From contig QZJY01000014.1 of the NCBI GenBank assembly GCA_003597995.1, positions 1 through 39,568 of the forward strand: DNA of 39,568 nucleotides, in the 5' to 3' direction. The position numbers and the translations under genes are program-made. Source of the DNA: Dehalococcoidia bacterium. GTDB taxonomy: Bacteria; Chloroflexota; Dehalococcoidia; Dehalococcoidales; UBA1222. Positions 31,245-39,568 of this stretch are shown here, one piece after another. Within the stretch, counting starts at the first letter, position 1; each line of letters opens with the position of its first letter. Below the pieces are notes generated by a model that was not told where the DNA came from, searched no databases, and saw nothing but the letters and a program-made list of their open reading frames with translations.

Positions 31245-31955
31245 ATGAAGCATTTTAGCATTCTGGTAGCAGACGACGACGAGCGTATCCTTAATTTCTT
31301 GTGCGTGCGCCTCAAATCTGCTGGTTATGAGGTTTGTACGGCGGCCAACGGTATTCAGGCCGTAGACCACGTTCGCTCCAAAAATCCCGATCTGGTGATC
31401 CTCGACCTCATGATGCCTCAGATGGATGGACTGGAGGCTATGCGTGAGATACGCACCTTTGCCACCACTCCTGTCATAATGCTCACGGCGCGTGGCGAGG
31501 ATGACGAGAAGATCCGTGGCCTGAAACTGGGCGCGGACGACTATCTGGCCAAACCATTCAACCCCGACGAGCTTGTGGCGCGAATAGAAGCTGTCAGGCG
31601 GCGCATAGAACCGCAGGATAAGCGCAAGACGCTTGATATTTTCATCCATGGCGATGTCAAAGTAGATTTCAAACAACATGTGGTGACGGTGGCCGGCGAA
31701 GAAAAATACCTCACGCGCATCGAGTGGCTCCTGCTCACCGAGCTGGTGCAGAGCGCCGGGCGTTTTATGACCTATGAAGAGATGCTCAGCCGCGTCTGGG
31801 GTTCGGAATACCAGGGGGATGTGCAGCTACTGCGCACCTGGATAAGCCGGTTGCGCTGCAAACTGGAAAAAAACCCCGGAAGTCCCCAACTCATCCGCAC
31901 AATCCCCAAGTCAGGCTACATCATCCACCACGACACCACAGTTGCCAGCGAATAA
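31245..31955 (+). CDS. OmpR/PhoB-family response regulator (orphan)
   Basis: The protein has 236 residues. The receiver domain has the acidic pocket DDD (10-12), phospho-acceptor D54 in VILDLMMP, T81 and K103 in LAKPF. After a linker, the C-terminal winged-helix domain (about 135-230) shows EKYLTRIEWLLLTELVQSAGRFMTYEEML, the RTWISRLRCKLE recognition helix and IRTIPKSGYI. It would bind DNA as a dimer once phosphorylated. No kinase gene is next to it. The PhoR-like kinase at 35566-37341 also lacks a regulator, so they could be partners, but nothing in the sequence proves it. No clear ribosome-binding site precedes the ATG. Confidence 0.92.
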   Translation: MKHFSILVADDDERILNFLCVRLKSAGYEVCTAANGIQAVDHVRSKNPDLVILDLMMPQMDGLEAMREIRTFATTPVIMLTARGEDDEKIRGLKLGADDYLAKPFNPDELVARIEAVRRRIEPQDKRKTLDIFIHGDVKVDFKQHVVTVAGEEKYLTRIEWLLLTELVQSAGRFMTYEEMLSRVWGSEYQGDVQLLRTWISRLRCKLEKNPGSPQLIRTIPKSGYIIHHDTTVASE

Positions 31956-32015
31956 GCATTGTCCCCCCGGAGCCAGCCTGCTCCGCTTTCTATAGCTCCA
32001 GCTCGAGTCTGCTGC

Positions 32016-32045
32016 TTGACTTCAACGCCTCTTTCAAGAGATAAT
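32016..32045 (+). promoter_or_regulatory. Promoter of tRNA-Glu
   Basis: TTGACT (32016-32021), 18-base spacer, GATAAT (32040-32045). The tRNA starts 14 bases later. Confidence 0.75.
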
Positions 32046-32058
32046 AAAAATCGGTTCT

Positions 32059-32135
32059 GGCGCATTCGTCTAGAGGCCTAGGACGCGTCCCTCTCAAGGA
32101 CGAGACCACGGGTTCGAATCCCGTATGCGCTACCA
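32059..32135 (+). tRNA. tRNA-Glu (anticodon CUC)
   Basis: The acceptor stem GGCGCAT / ATGCGCT has a G-U first pair. The D arm GTCTAGAGGCCTAGGAC is typical of tRNA-Glu. The anticodon stem CGTCC / GGACG with loop CTCTCAA gives CTC. The T arm is ACGGGTTCGAATCCCGT. Discriminator A is at 32132 and CCA is encoded at 32133-32135. Confidence 0.95.
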
Positions 32136-32172
32136 AACACTTGCAAAAATATGGCAGAATAGTCAAAAAGAA

Positions 32173-32202
32173 AGAGGGAGCTAGCAAAAGCTAGCTCCCT
32201 CT
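32173..32202 (-). terminator. Terminator of the subtilisin gene
   Basis: A perfect 13-base stem AGAGGGAGCTAGC (32173-32185), loop AAAA, GCTAGCTCCCTCT (32190-32202). On the minus strand it is followed by TTCTTTTT, so it stops transcription from the protease gene; it may also act on tRNA-Glu reads. Confidence 0.9.
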
Positions 32203-32227
32203 GCTATCCTGACTGAAGGGTAAGTCA

Positions 32228-33418
32228 CTAGGTCGTCTGGTGTCCGGTAGCCGACTCTTCGGCATCCGCCAGTCCATAGCCAAAATATTTGTCCTTCCCC
32301 ACCGTGCCGAGGTCATCCGCTGCCTGCTGGAGGATTTTTCTGACTTCATTAGCGAAGCCATATTTGCCGTCGCTATTCGTGGCTCGGCCAGAAGCAAAGA
32401 CCAGGGCCGCGCTGCCGGCAACGTGCGGCGTCGCCATCGAGGTGCCGGAGAGCGTCGCATAACCACTACCCAGATAGGTAGATAAAATACTGACGCCCGG
32501 AGCCGCCAGCTCTATTTGCGAACCAAAGTTGGAGAACCAGGCCCGCTGGTCGGTCGAGTCAGTAGCCGCAACCGCAATCACGCTATTATACCTTGCCGGA
32601 TAGATGACAGCGCCGGAGCCAGAATTCCCAGCCGCCGCCACCAGCAATACCCCAGCGGCATAAGCGTTGTCGCAGGCTGTCTTGACAGCCTTAGGCGCGC
32701 TAGTGGTGCCAAGGCTCATATTGGCCACATGCATACCTTTAGCCACTGCCCATTGCAGAGCGGCAATAACATCGCTCCAGTAGCCGGACCCACTGGCATT
32801 GAGGACTTTCAAAGCATAAAGGTCAGCCCCCGACGCTACCCCGACAACACCACTACCGTTCTGCTCTGCGGCGACAATCCCGGCCACATGCGTCCCGTGA
32901 CCATTATCATCCAGCGGGTCAGCATCTTTATTCACAAAATCGTAGCCACCGGCATAGGCGGCAGCCAAGTCGGGGTGTGTGTAATCTATGCCGGTATCGA
33001 TAATGCCTACCTTGACCCCAGCCCCTGTTGTCGTCCCCCATGCCTTTTCGGCATCAATCCGGTCAACACCCCATGCCGCTGTCACTTCCGGGTCCGAGCT
33101 ATCTCCCAAACCTGTCGCATAAACCAGACCATCCTCTTCTACTGAGGCTACCCCGGGGATAGCACGCAATGAAGCAAGCACATGCGGTGGCACGGCAACC
33201 ACCGCGCCGTTGATTAAGGACAATAAATCATATGAACCACCGAACCGATGCGCCAGCCCTTTAAGTGCCTCCTCGTTTATTGGGGTACCTTGTTGGAATG
33301 TGACAATAAACCGCTGCAATTTTCCATCAGCACCGGCTGCAGATGCTTGGCCGGTTGAGGTCAAGACCATAATCAGAACAAGCCCAAAAACTAGCCACAA
33401 CTTCATTTTGGTACGCAT
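32228..33418 (-). CDS. Secreted subtilisin-like serine protease (S8)
   Basis: From the ATG at 33418 it has 396 residues. A signal peptide ([19 protein letters not shown], cut near ASA) leads to an I9-type propeptide ([14 protein letters not shown]...VEEDGLV), then the S8 catalytic domain. The triad is D141 (IIDTGID), H174 (GHGTHVAG) and S328 ([11 protein letters not shown]), with the oxyanion asparagine N266 (AAAGN). The enzyme should be exported and self-processed, for extracellular protein breakdown. ATG at 33418 is preferred to GTG at 33424 because GGGAGG lies at proper distance only for the ATG. It has no extra C-terminal domain and stands as a single gene. Confidence 0.95.
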   Translation of the reverse strand: MRTKMKLWLVFGLVLIMVLTSTGQASAAGADGKLQRFIVTFQQGTPINEEALKGLAHRFGGSYDLLSLINGAVVAVPPHVLASLRAIPGVASVEEDGLVYATGLGDSSDPEVTAAWGVDRIDAEKAWGTTTGAGVKVGIIDTGIDYTHPDLAAAYAGGYDFVNKDADPLDDNGHGTHVAGIVAAEQNGSGVVGVASGADLYALKVLNASGSGYWSDVIAALQWAVAKGMHVANMSLGTTSAPKAVKTACDNAYAAGVLLVAAAGNSGSGAVIYPARYNSVIAVAATDSTDQRAWFSNFGSQIELAAPGVSILSTYLGSGYATLSGTSMATPHVAGSAALVFASGRATNSDGKYGFANEVRKILQQAADDLGTVGKDKYFGYGLADAEESATGHQTT

Positions 33419-33894
33419 TCCCACACCTCCCAGTTAGTTCTACTAAAATTATGGCACTCTAACCGGGGAAAATCAAGGGTGAGAACAGGCTTGAATACCA
33501 ATCTTATCCCGTCTTCGACTTGCTCGTCATCTCAGAGGTTGGGGTTCTTCTTAGAGATAACCGTCGGTGCTTGCCGCAGAATCTACAGGAATGTGACAAT
33601 GCGCTAGAAAGTGCAACATATCTGGTCTAGCGTCGATGGTCCAGTTGTTACTTCAAGGTTTGTTAACACACGCTTGTGATAGCAGAAAGTGGCATCTGGT
33701 ACGATAACGATATATCAAGTACTCAAGCCGTCGCTTGTCTATCGTTCTTGAGTATACGCTCTGTATTTTCGGTATCAGTTCCTTCTTCACAAACGTCAGT
33801 TCAGAATGCTTCCAACGTGGGCTACCAAACACTTTTCCTTGTTTTTGCCAGCAAATTACTAACAGAGCGTTACTGCAACTTCGCGACCCTCGAC
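33419..33894. other. 476-bp stretch upstream of the subtilisin gene, nothing recognised
   Basis: The only clear signal is the ribosome-binding site GGGAGG next to 33418. Overlapping open frames on both strands (around 33653-33946 and 33676 on) have no domain pattern or start signal. No repeat of the main family is seen here, unlike in the other gaps. Confidence 0.4.
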
Positions 33895-34881
33895 TTAAAA
33901 AATGAGCTTGAAAAGCCAGGCAAAGACGTAACCAAGAATCAGGCATGCTGGGAAGGTGATAATCCAGGTGGCCACGATCTGACGGCTCACGCTCCAGTTC
34001 ACCGCCGAGAGCCTCCTGGTGCTACCCACGCCCATGATGGCCGTGCCTATCGTATGAGTGGTGCTCAGGGGGATGCCAAAGTGGGAAGCAATCAGTATAG
34101 CCGTGCTGGCAGCGGTCTCAGCGGCAAATCCGTTCACCGGCTCAAGCCTTGTAATCTTTACTCCCATAGTTTTGATGATACGCCAGCCTCCAAGCGCCGT
34201 GCCGATGGCCATGACCGTGCCGCAGAGGAATACTACCCACAGGGGCACCTCGAAAGTGGGCAAGACGCCACCCAGGAAAAGCGCCAAAGCGAAGACGCCC
34301 ATAAACTTCTGACCATCATTAGAGCCGTGGCTGAAAGCCATGAAACCAGCCGAGAATATCTGCAGACGCCCAAAAAGACGGTTAGTGGGAGTGCGATGGG
34401 CGCGGTGGAAGAGCCGGTAGATGAGAATCATGATGACAAATGCCAGCCCGAATCCCAGGATGGTGGACATACCGAGTCCGATTAGCACCTTGCGCCAACC
34501 CTCCCAGAGCAGAACAGACGGTCCAGCGGCGGCGAGTCCGGCTCCGGCAAGGCCCGCCAGCAGCTCGTGCGTTTCGCTCGTAGGGATACCGAATTTCCAG
34601 GCGGCGGTGGTCCAGACCACTACTGTCAACATCGCCGCGGCTACGACCTCGACGGTGATAATACTGGGGTCCACAATGCCCTTGCCGACGGTAGCAGCCA
34701 CGGCCGTGCCGGTGACGAGCACCCCAGCCATGTTGAGAACCGCGGCCATGGCCACAGCCTTTGCCGGAGAAAGAACGCGTGTGCCAACCACGGTGGCGAT
34801 GGCGTTGGCGGCATCGGTGAGGCCGTTGGTAAACTCTGCCGCCAGGACTAACAATATTGTGATCGCCAGCAAAATTGTCAC
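33895..34881 (-). CDS. Inorganic phosphate transporter, PiT family
   Basis: The protein has 328 residues and about nine membrane helices, with the duplicated PiT signature: FTNGLTDAANAIATVVGTRVL near the N-terminus and GIPLSTTHTIGTAIMGVG near the C-terminus. The central cytoplasmic loop is short (YRLFHRAHRTPTNRLFGRLQ). It imports phosphate with protons or sodium, probably as a metal-phosphate complex. Its ATG lies one base from the stop of the DUF47 gene, which encodes the usual accessory protein of PiT transporters. The two are surely translated together. Confidence 0.95.
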   Translation of the reverse strand: MTILLAITILLVLAAEFTNGLTDAANAIATVVGTRVLSPAKAVAMAAVLNMAGVLVTGTAVAATVGKGIVDPSIITVEVVAAAMLTVVVWTTAAWKFGIPTSETHELLAGLAGAGLAAAGPSVLLWEGWRKVLIGLGMSTILGFGLAFVIMILIYRLFHRAHRTPTNRLFGRLQIFSAGFMAFSHGSNDGQKFMGVFALALFLGGVLPTFEVPLWVVFLCGTVMAIGTALGGWRIIKTMGVKITRLEPVNGFAAETAASTAILIASHFGIPLSTTHTIGTAIMGVGSTRRLSAVNWSVSRQIVATWIITFPACLILGYVFAWLFKLIF

Positions 34882-34882
34882 G

Positions 34883-35509
34883 CTAGGCCGCCTTCAGGGC
34901 GATGCCCTCAAGAATATTGGCCACGTCTTCGCAGCGGTCGATGGCACTCTCCATGTGCTCGTATATTTCTCTCCATTTGATGATGTAGGTGGCGTCCCGC
35001 CCGGTATCGAATATCTCGGCAAGCGCCTGCCGGTAACTGCGGTCCCCCTCGTTTTCAAGACGGTTAATCTCAATGCAGGTTTCCAGCACCCGATGGGCTT
35101 CGGCTCTCTGGTGCATCAGCGGCATGGCCATTTCTATTTCCTTCGTGGCCTTGACAAGTATGGCAGCAAGCTCCCCAGCACGAGCAGTAGGAGCCTCCAC
35201 CTGATATATATACATGGCCTCCACGGCGGCGTGGATGAAGTCCACCACGTCATCTATGGTATGGGCCATAAGTGTGATATCCTCCCTTTCCAGGGGAGTG
35301 ATGAAGCTGCGGTGAAGGAGTGTCGCAATAGCATGTGTAATGCTGTCGCCCGTATGCTCGAGGTTGTTGATAGCCTCCACCTTGCGCGGGATGTCTTTCC
35401 AGTCAGAGACCAATTCCTGGAAAGCCAGAGCTGTGGCCACCAGATTGTGGGCGCTCCGATCGAAAAGGATGAAAAACTGTTTTTCCTGAGGTACTAACGC
35501 TATCTTCAT
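34883..35509 (-). CDS. DUF47 PhoU-like Pit accessory protein
   Basis: The product has 208 residues, all helical, with acidic metal-binding repeats typical of PhoU/DUF47 proteins: NLEHTGDSITHAIATLLHRSFITPLEREDI and the related INRLENEGDRSYRQALAEIF. In other bacteria these proteins control PiT uptake. Gene order kinase, DUF47, PiT on one strand with short gaps supports a phosphate-uptake unit. The start MKIALVPQEKQFF is at 35509, 56 bases after the kinase stop. Confidence 0.93.
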   Translation of the reverse strand: MKIALVPQEKQFFILFDRSAHNLVATALAFQELVSDWKDIPRKVEAINNLEHTGDSITHAIATLLHRSFITPLEREDITLMAHTIDDVVDFIHAAVEAMYIYQVEAPTARAGELAAILVKATKEIEMAMPLMHQRAEAHRVLETCIEINRLENEGDRSYRQALAEIFDTGRDATYIIKWREIYEHMESAIDRCEDVANILEGIALKAA

Positions 35510-35565
35510 GTCCCTAGCATAGCGCTGGGCCTTTAAGGGAGAATTAAGGGGATGTTAAAGATATG

Positions 35566-37341
35566 TTAAATTTGGATTGCCGGCAGGCTGAAGCTAAAAG
35601 TTGAGCCTTTGCCCGGTTCGCTTTCGGCCCAGATGCGTCCTCCATGAGCCTGGACGGTATGCTTGGCAATAGCCAGGCCCATCCCTGTACCCGTGCCTGT
35701 TCTGGACCTGTCAGCCTTGTAGAAGCGCTCGAAGACGCGCGGAAGAACCGCGGGTTCAATTCCCACACCGGTATCTGTTACGCTCACTACTACCTGTGCT
35801 GCCTCGGTACGCGTGCTGACAGTGATTTGTCCGCCATGCGGGGTGAACTTGATGGCGTTATGTAGAAGGTTCACCAGCACCTGGCTCAGGCGCTCCCGGT
35901 CGGCGGATACTTCCGGCAAATCCGGCATAAAACGCTTCACTATAGTAAGCGACTGCCTGGTAGCCAGGGGGGCAAGTTGCTCAATGGCCTCCGTGATAAG
36001 ACCGTTCAGCTGTAGCGGAGCCCGCTCCAGGGTGGTGCGCCCGCTCTCAATGCGGGAGAGCTCGGTGAGTTCAGTCACAAGCTGTGTAAGGCGCTCCACC
36101 TCCGCACGGATTTTCCCCAGAAAATCACGCGCCACGGCGGGCTCCCCGAGAGCGCCTTCCTCCAGTGTCTCCACAAGCGCCCGGATGCCCGCCAGAGGGG
36201 TGCGGAACTCGTGGGAGATATTGCCGACTAGCTCTCTGCGCATGGTCTGCAGGTCCTTGAGCTCGGTAAGGTCCTGAAACAGGAGTAAAGCGCCCTGGTT
36301 AACACCATAGGTTATGGGTACGGCAATCACCCGCAAGTATCTTCCGGAGAGGGAATCAAACTGGGCGCTTTTGTCGCGCCCGGTGCGCAAGCAGTCGGTA
36401 AGAACCTTCTCAACCGCAGCCTCCGGCACGATGGCGGTGACGGGTTTGCCAATACTGGTGGACTTCTCAAATCCGAATAGTCGAGCTGCGGACTGGTTCG
36501 TTATCATGGTATCGCCAGCAGCATTAGCCAGAAGTACTCCATCTGTCATCTGCGCCATTATAGTTTCCAGCTCTCCTCGCTCTTCTTTGAGCTGAGAGAG
36601 GGTAGCGGCAAGTTTAAGAGACATCTCGTTATAGGCGCGCCCCAGATCGCCTATCTCTCCATTCCAGGGGACTGGTACTGTTCGGCCTACCTCGCCAGCG
36701 CTCACCCGTCGCACCTCGCGCGTAAGCTGTATGACCGGATGCGTCACAAGACGGCCTACGACCCATATACCCGCCACGGCAACAACGATAGCCACTCCTA
36801 CGGCAAACGCGATAATGCCAGCGAGGCGAGCGGTTATTTTTTGCACGGTAGTAAGGGGGAGAGCTACACGGGAGACCCCGGTAGTCTGTCCTCCGTCTCC
36901 AGTGATGGCGACCGCCACGTAGAGCATATCCTGATGGCGAGTGCTGCTAAAGCGAATACTCTGGCCATAGCCGGTGGAAAGGGCTGCACGCACCTCCGGA
37001 CGGTCCAGGTGGTTTTCTAGGGTGTCCGGGTCCTCAATTGAGTCCCCCAGCACCGCACCGTCCGGGGCGATAACGGTAAGGCGGATGTCGGTTCCCCGGC
37101 CAAGGCTTTTCACGAGGCTGTCCACGCCGGTTCTGTCCCACAGAAGAGGCGCAACGGAGTGAGAAACCAGGCGCGCCTCCTGTGCCAGCCGCTGCTCCAG
37201 GTTCTGCACCTCGTCATTACGGGAGGAATAGGCCAGGTAAGTCCCGAGGGTTCCCAGGCAGACAGTCACCAGGAGAGCCAGGGGGATGATGAGACGCCAC
37301 TGCAGGCTGCGCACGCTATCCTTCCAGCTTGTGGACCGCAC
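35566..37341 (-). CDS. PhoR-like membrane sensor histidine kinase
   Basis: This 591-residue kinase has a first membrane helix at about 16-38, an extracytoplasmic sensor domain to about 170, a second helix at about 172-196, HAMP (about 197-250), PAS (about 255-360), and HisKA with H377 (NISHEFRTPL). HATPase follows with NLLHNAIKFTP, DTGVGIEP and GTGMGLAIAKHTVQAHGG. This matches PhoR order. The GTG start at 37341 has no clear ribosome-binding site. It precedes the DUF47 and PiT genes, so phosphate sensing is likely. No phoB-like gene is adjacent. Confidence 0.92.
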   Translation of the reverse strand: MRSTSWKDSVRSLQWRLIIPLALLVTVCLGTLGTYLAYSSRNDEVQNLEQRLAQEARLVSHSVAPLLWDRTGVDSLVKSLGRGTDIRLTVIAPDGAVLGDSIEDPDTLENHLDRPEVRAALSTGYGQSIRFSSTRHQDMLYVAVAITGDGGQTTGVSRVALPLTTVQKITARLAGIIAFAVGVAIVVAVAGIWVVGRLVTHPVIQLTREVRRVSAGEVGRTVPVPWNGEIGDLGRAYNEMSLKLAATLSQLKEERGELETIMAQMTDGVLLANAAGDTMITNQSAARLFGFEKSTSIGKPVTAIVPEAAVEKVLTDCLRTGRDKSAQFDSLSGRYLRVIAVPITYGVNQGALLLFQDLTELKDLQTMRRELVGNISHEFRTPLAGIRALVETLEEGALGEPAVARDFLGKIRAEVERLTQLVTELTELSRIESGRTTLERAPLQLNGLITEAIEQLAPLATRQSLTIVKRFMPDLPEVSADRERLSQVLVNLLHNAIKFTPHGGQITVSTRTEAAQVVVSVTDTGVGIEPAVLPRVFERFYKADRSRTGTGTGMGLAIAKHTVQAHGGRIWAESEPGKGSTFSFSLPAIQI

Positions 37342-37421
37342 CGCGCAGTGTCACAGGGTAGTATGGTATTTCTGGAATGGGTTTCTGTATCACGGAAGTT
37401 GCTGACAGCTCCATAAAAAAC

Positions 37422-38258
37422 CTAGCTTACGTCAACCCTAAGATATGTCCTCAGATAAATCTCCGTATCATTGCCCTTATAAAGGTCGAACTCCAGCTTC
37501 TGGCCGGCGCCGGCGGCATCAAAACTGAAAGTGATCGTATAGCTCTGTTTCTGCCCGTTCGTCAGGATGAAACTGGTCTCGTTTTGCTCATTACCGTCTA
37601 TGAAGGCGTGTCCGTCTTCCTGGACGATTCTGATGGTGTACGCAACGTCCAGCTTTTCGTGGTTGGTTAATACGAGGGTGAGCTGGCCTCGCTGCCCCAC
37701 CGCCATGTTCTGCGAGTAGTCCGCGGCCTTGCCCGCCGCCCCCAGCAGGTAGAACTCCGAGTAGGGCTGGGTGTTATTGATGCCCGCGTTGACCACTATC
37801 GCTCCGGCGGCGACAATTGCCAGCACCAGCACTCCCACGAGGAATTTATCTATCATCGGGGTCGCGCGCCGCGGCTCCATACGGTTGAGGTTCATTCTCT
37901 CGCCTTCAGGGAGGTCGCGGCGGCGCCGCCAGGCGATGGCCAGGACTGCGAGCGTCAGGCTTTCCAGAGAAATGAGCAGCGGGTAAACGTCGATTCTCCA
38001 GACGTAACTTAGCAGCAGGCCGTCGAGCATTACCAGCGCGATAGACAGTGCGATGCTATAGGCGATACGCTCGGCGGCGCTGAGGCGCGTCCCGTCCGGG
38101 AAAAAGGCCGTCACGAGGGCGTATCCAGGGATAAACAGCATGAAAGGCACTCCCAGCGTCACACGCGCTGCTAGTGAATCGGTGAACATCACCGCCGGGA
38201 TGAGCAGCAGACTTAATAAGGCCGCCAGTGCCAGGTCGAGGTTGTATTTCAGTCTCAA
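37422..38258 (-). CDS. DUF1616 membrane protein
   Basis: The 278 residues begin with helices at about 8-26 and 30-53 (FMLFIPGYALVTAFFP is the DUF1616 hallmark), then two more at about 62-90 and 92-110. A basic loop (RRRRDLPEGERMNLNR), a fifth helix (about 137-160) and a C-terminal outside domain rich in beta strands (GQLTLVLTNHEK...YTITFSFDA) follow. The function of the family is unknown; many members lie near cell-surface polysaccharide genes, which fits the flippase diverging from it at 38383. Confidence 0.85.
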   Translation of the reverse strand: MRLKYNLDLALAALLSLLLIPAVMFTDSLAARVTLGVPFMLFIPGYALVTAFFPDGTRLSAAERIAYSIALSIALVMLDGLLLSYVWRIDVYPLLISLESLTLAVLAIAWRRRRDLPEGERMNLNRMEPRRATPMIDKFLVGVLVLAIVAAGAIVVNAGINNTQPYSEFYLLGAAGKAADYSQNMAVGQRGQLTLVLTNHEKLDVAYTIRIVQEDGHAFIDGNEQNETSFILTNGQKQSYTITFSFDAAGAGQKLEFDLYKGNDTEIYLRTYLRVDVS

Positions 38259-38382
38259 AAGCGCACCCCGTCGCCATTATAGCATGTACCGCTCAGAGTA
38301 AGAAAAACCACGACCGGGTAATCTGCTTGAATGTTAAGCTTGAACGCGCTAAAGTAGCACCGGAAGATTAAATTCTTACTGT

Positions 38383-39568
38383 ATGAAAGAAATCGAGAAT
38401 CCCCCCGCCGACAACCCGCAAACCAGCGAAGTTCGACCGCTATGGCATTTCTGGCGCATCCCGCTGTATTCCAATGCCTTCTACCTGATAGCGGGCAACG
38501 GGCTGGGAGCAGTTCTCGGGTTTGTCTTCTGGGCGGTTGCCGCCCGCTTTTACTCCCCCGGTGACGTAGGCACAATGTCGGCGGCCATCGCCGCTCTGGG
38601 ATTGCTGGGCAGTTTGTCCCATCTCGGGTTGGGTGTGGGCATCATCCGCTTTCTTCCCGGAGATGATAAACAGGCAGCACGGCTCATCAATTTCAGCCTC
38701 TCGCTAATTTTTATCACCGGCGCACTTCTGGCCGTCATTTTTCTGCTAGGCACCGGACTGTGGTCGCCCGGCCTGGCCCCTTTCCGGCAGGATGCAGGCC
38801 GTTTTATAGTGTTCACACTTTTTACCGCTTTCACCGCTATAGTAACGGTGGCGGACGGAGTTTTTATCGCCCGCCGCCGCGCCGGTTTCGCCATGGGGCG
38901 CGGCCTCTCCATGAATGTTCTTAAACTCATCATGTTAATAACCTTCGCCGCAACGGCACAGGCGTACGGCATATTCACCTCGTGGGGGTCGGCGCTCAGC
39001 ATATCCCTCCTCCTGGGCCTGTTTTTGTTTCTGCCCCGCCTCGTCCACGGTTTCCTGCCCTCTCCCAACCTCGACTGGCACGGCAGGGGTGAGATGGTGC
39101 GCTACTCGCTGGTGAACAACGGAGCCTCCCTGCTGGCGGTGCTTCCCGGGCAGATTCTACCCATCATGCTGCTCGGCAGGCTGGGGGCCGAGGCTAATGC
39201 ATTCTTCTTCATAGCCTGGCAGGTTATGGGAGCCGTATCGATGGTGCCTTCGTCCATCTCAACCTCGCTCTTCGCCGAGGGCTGCCATGACGAAGAAGAG
39301 TTGCTGCATAACGTCCGCCGCAGTCTCAAGCTCGCATTTGCCATCCTGACGCCCGTGGTAATCGCCTTGCTGTTTTTCTCCGCCCCATTACTGCGCGTTT
39401 TCGGAGTGGAATACGCCGGGCATTCCACGCGGCTGCTGCAACTGCTGTCCATCTCGCTGATACCCATGAGCGTAAACCAGGTCTATTTCTCCATACTGCG
39501 GGTGCAGAAGAGGCTGCGGACTCTCAACGTAATGAACGGGGTCATCGCCGTGGTGACGCTCGGGGTGG
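38383..39568 (+). CDS. Polysaccharide flippase (MOP superfamily), 3' end outside window
   Basis: The frame is open from ATG 38383 through the window edge, 395 codons visible. After a Pro-rich cytoplasmic start, hydrophobic segments alternate with short loops: FYLIAGNGLGAVLGFVFWAVAARFYSP, GLLGSLSHLGLGVGIIRFLPG, FSLSLIFITGALLAVIFLLG, and later SLVNNGASLLAVLPGQILPIMLLGRLG and AFFFIAWQVMGAVSMVPSSISTSLFAEG. This is the pattern of Wzx/RfbX-like proteins that flip lipid-linked sugars across the membrane. About ten helices are visible of the usual 12-14. No ribosome-binding site is clear. Genes for surface glycan synthesis are likely to follow. Confidence 0.88.
   Translation, partial: MKEIENPPADNPQTSEVRPLWHFWRIPLYSNAFYLIAGNGLGAVLGFVFWAVAARFYSPGDVGTMSAAIAALGLLGSLSHLGLGVGIIRFLPGDDKQAARLINFSLSLIFITGALLAVIFLLGTGLWSPGLAPFRQDAGRFIVFTLFTAFTAIVTVADGVFIARRRAGFAMGRGLSMNVLKLIMLITFAATAQAYGIFTSWGSALSISLLLGLFLFLPRLVHGFLPSPNLDWHGRGEMVRYSLVNNGASLLAVLPGQILPIMLLGRLGAEANAFFFIAWQVMGAVSMVPSSISTSLFAEGCHDEEELLHNVRRSLKLAFAILTPVVIALLFFSAPLLRVFGVEYAGHSTRLLQLLSISLIPMSVNQVYFSILRVQKRLRTLNVMNGVIAVVTLGV

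Noticed and set aside
33653-33946. 97-residue minus-strand frame and an overlapping plus-strand frame from 33676
   Set aside because: Both run into the PiT gene in other frames and neither has a start signal or motif.

Overview
The window looks like a chromosomal stretch of an uncultured Chloroflexota bacterium, most likely Dehalococcoidia. This is inferred from gene content and order (rsmI, a zinc-ribbon protein, metG, a polyprenyl synthetase, moaE and ftsH together; a PurS-PurL fusion beside purQ; a GuaB3-type IMPDH homologue; pdxS). No marker phylogeny was possible. Most of it is moderately GC-rich core housekeeping DNA. Many short palindromic repeats lie between genes, and there are a few AT-richer patches of unknown genes.

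Layout. 1-2219: two related unknown proteins, a lipoprotein, an ABC-permease fragment and a small membrane protein, with signs of rearrangement. 2220-7507 (minus strand): purL, purQ and pdxS, separated by repeat-rich DNA. 7881-8446: a membrane protein with a promoter arranged for a leaderless transcript, then tRNA-Thr(CGU). 8452-9345: two AT-rich unknown genes against the 3' end of that tRNA. 9671-12501: an unknown protein, a DUF5946-like protein, a repeat block with a local duplication, and guaB3. 12791-13300: a two-gene cassette encoding a predicted PD-(D/E)XK nuclease-like protein and a 60-residue basic protein. 13301-14151: gene-free and repeat-rich. 14152-18460 (plus): rsmI, zinc-ribbon/Lys-rich protein, metG, polyprenyl diphosphate synthase. 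18600-20974 (minus): ftsH then moaE. 21142-23689: TSUP permease, endonuclease IV-like TIM barrel, small membrane protein, rsfS.

23691-27009 is a compact minus-strand operon, thiL - tsaE - tsaB, in which the tsaB frame runs without a stop into a HAD phosphatase and then a complete nucleoside diphosphate kinase. 27344-33418 holds a DUF362-like protein, a PAS histidine kinase split by one in-frame stop, rnc with a 47-residue basic protein and acylphosphatase, tRNA-Gln(CUG), an OmpR-type regulator, tRNA-Glu(CUC) and a secreted subtilisin. 33895-37341 is a phosphate module: PhoR-like kinase, DUF47 PhoU-like protein and PiT transporter. The window closes with a DUF1616 membrane protein and the 5' part of a polysaccharide flippase.

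The observations most worth follow-up are: the TsaB-HAD-NDK fusion with an intact ribosome-binding site preserved inside it; a modular palindromic repeat family, one 15-bp component of which also lies in frame inside purL; -10 boxes only 6-7 bases before start codons; rsfS lacking any usual start codon; the in-frame stop in the sensor kinase; and the small nuclease cassette.
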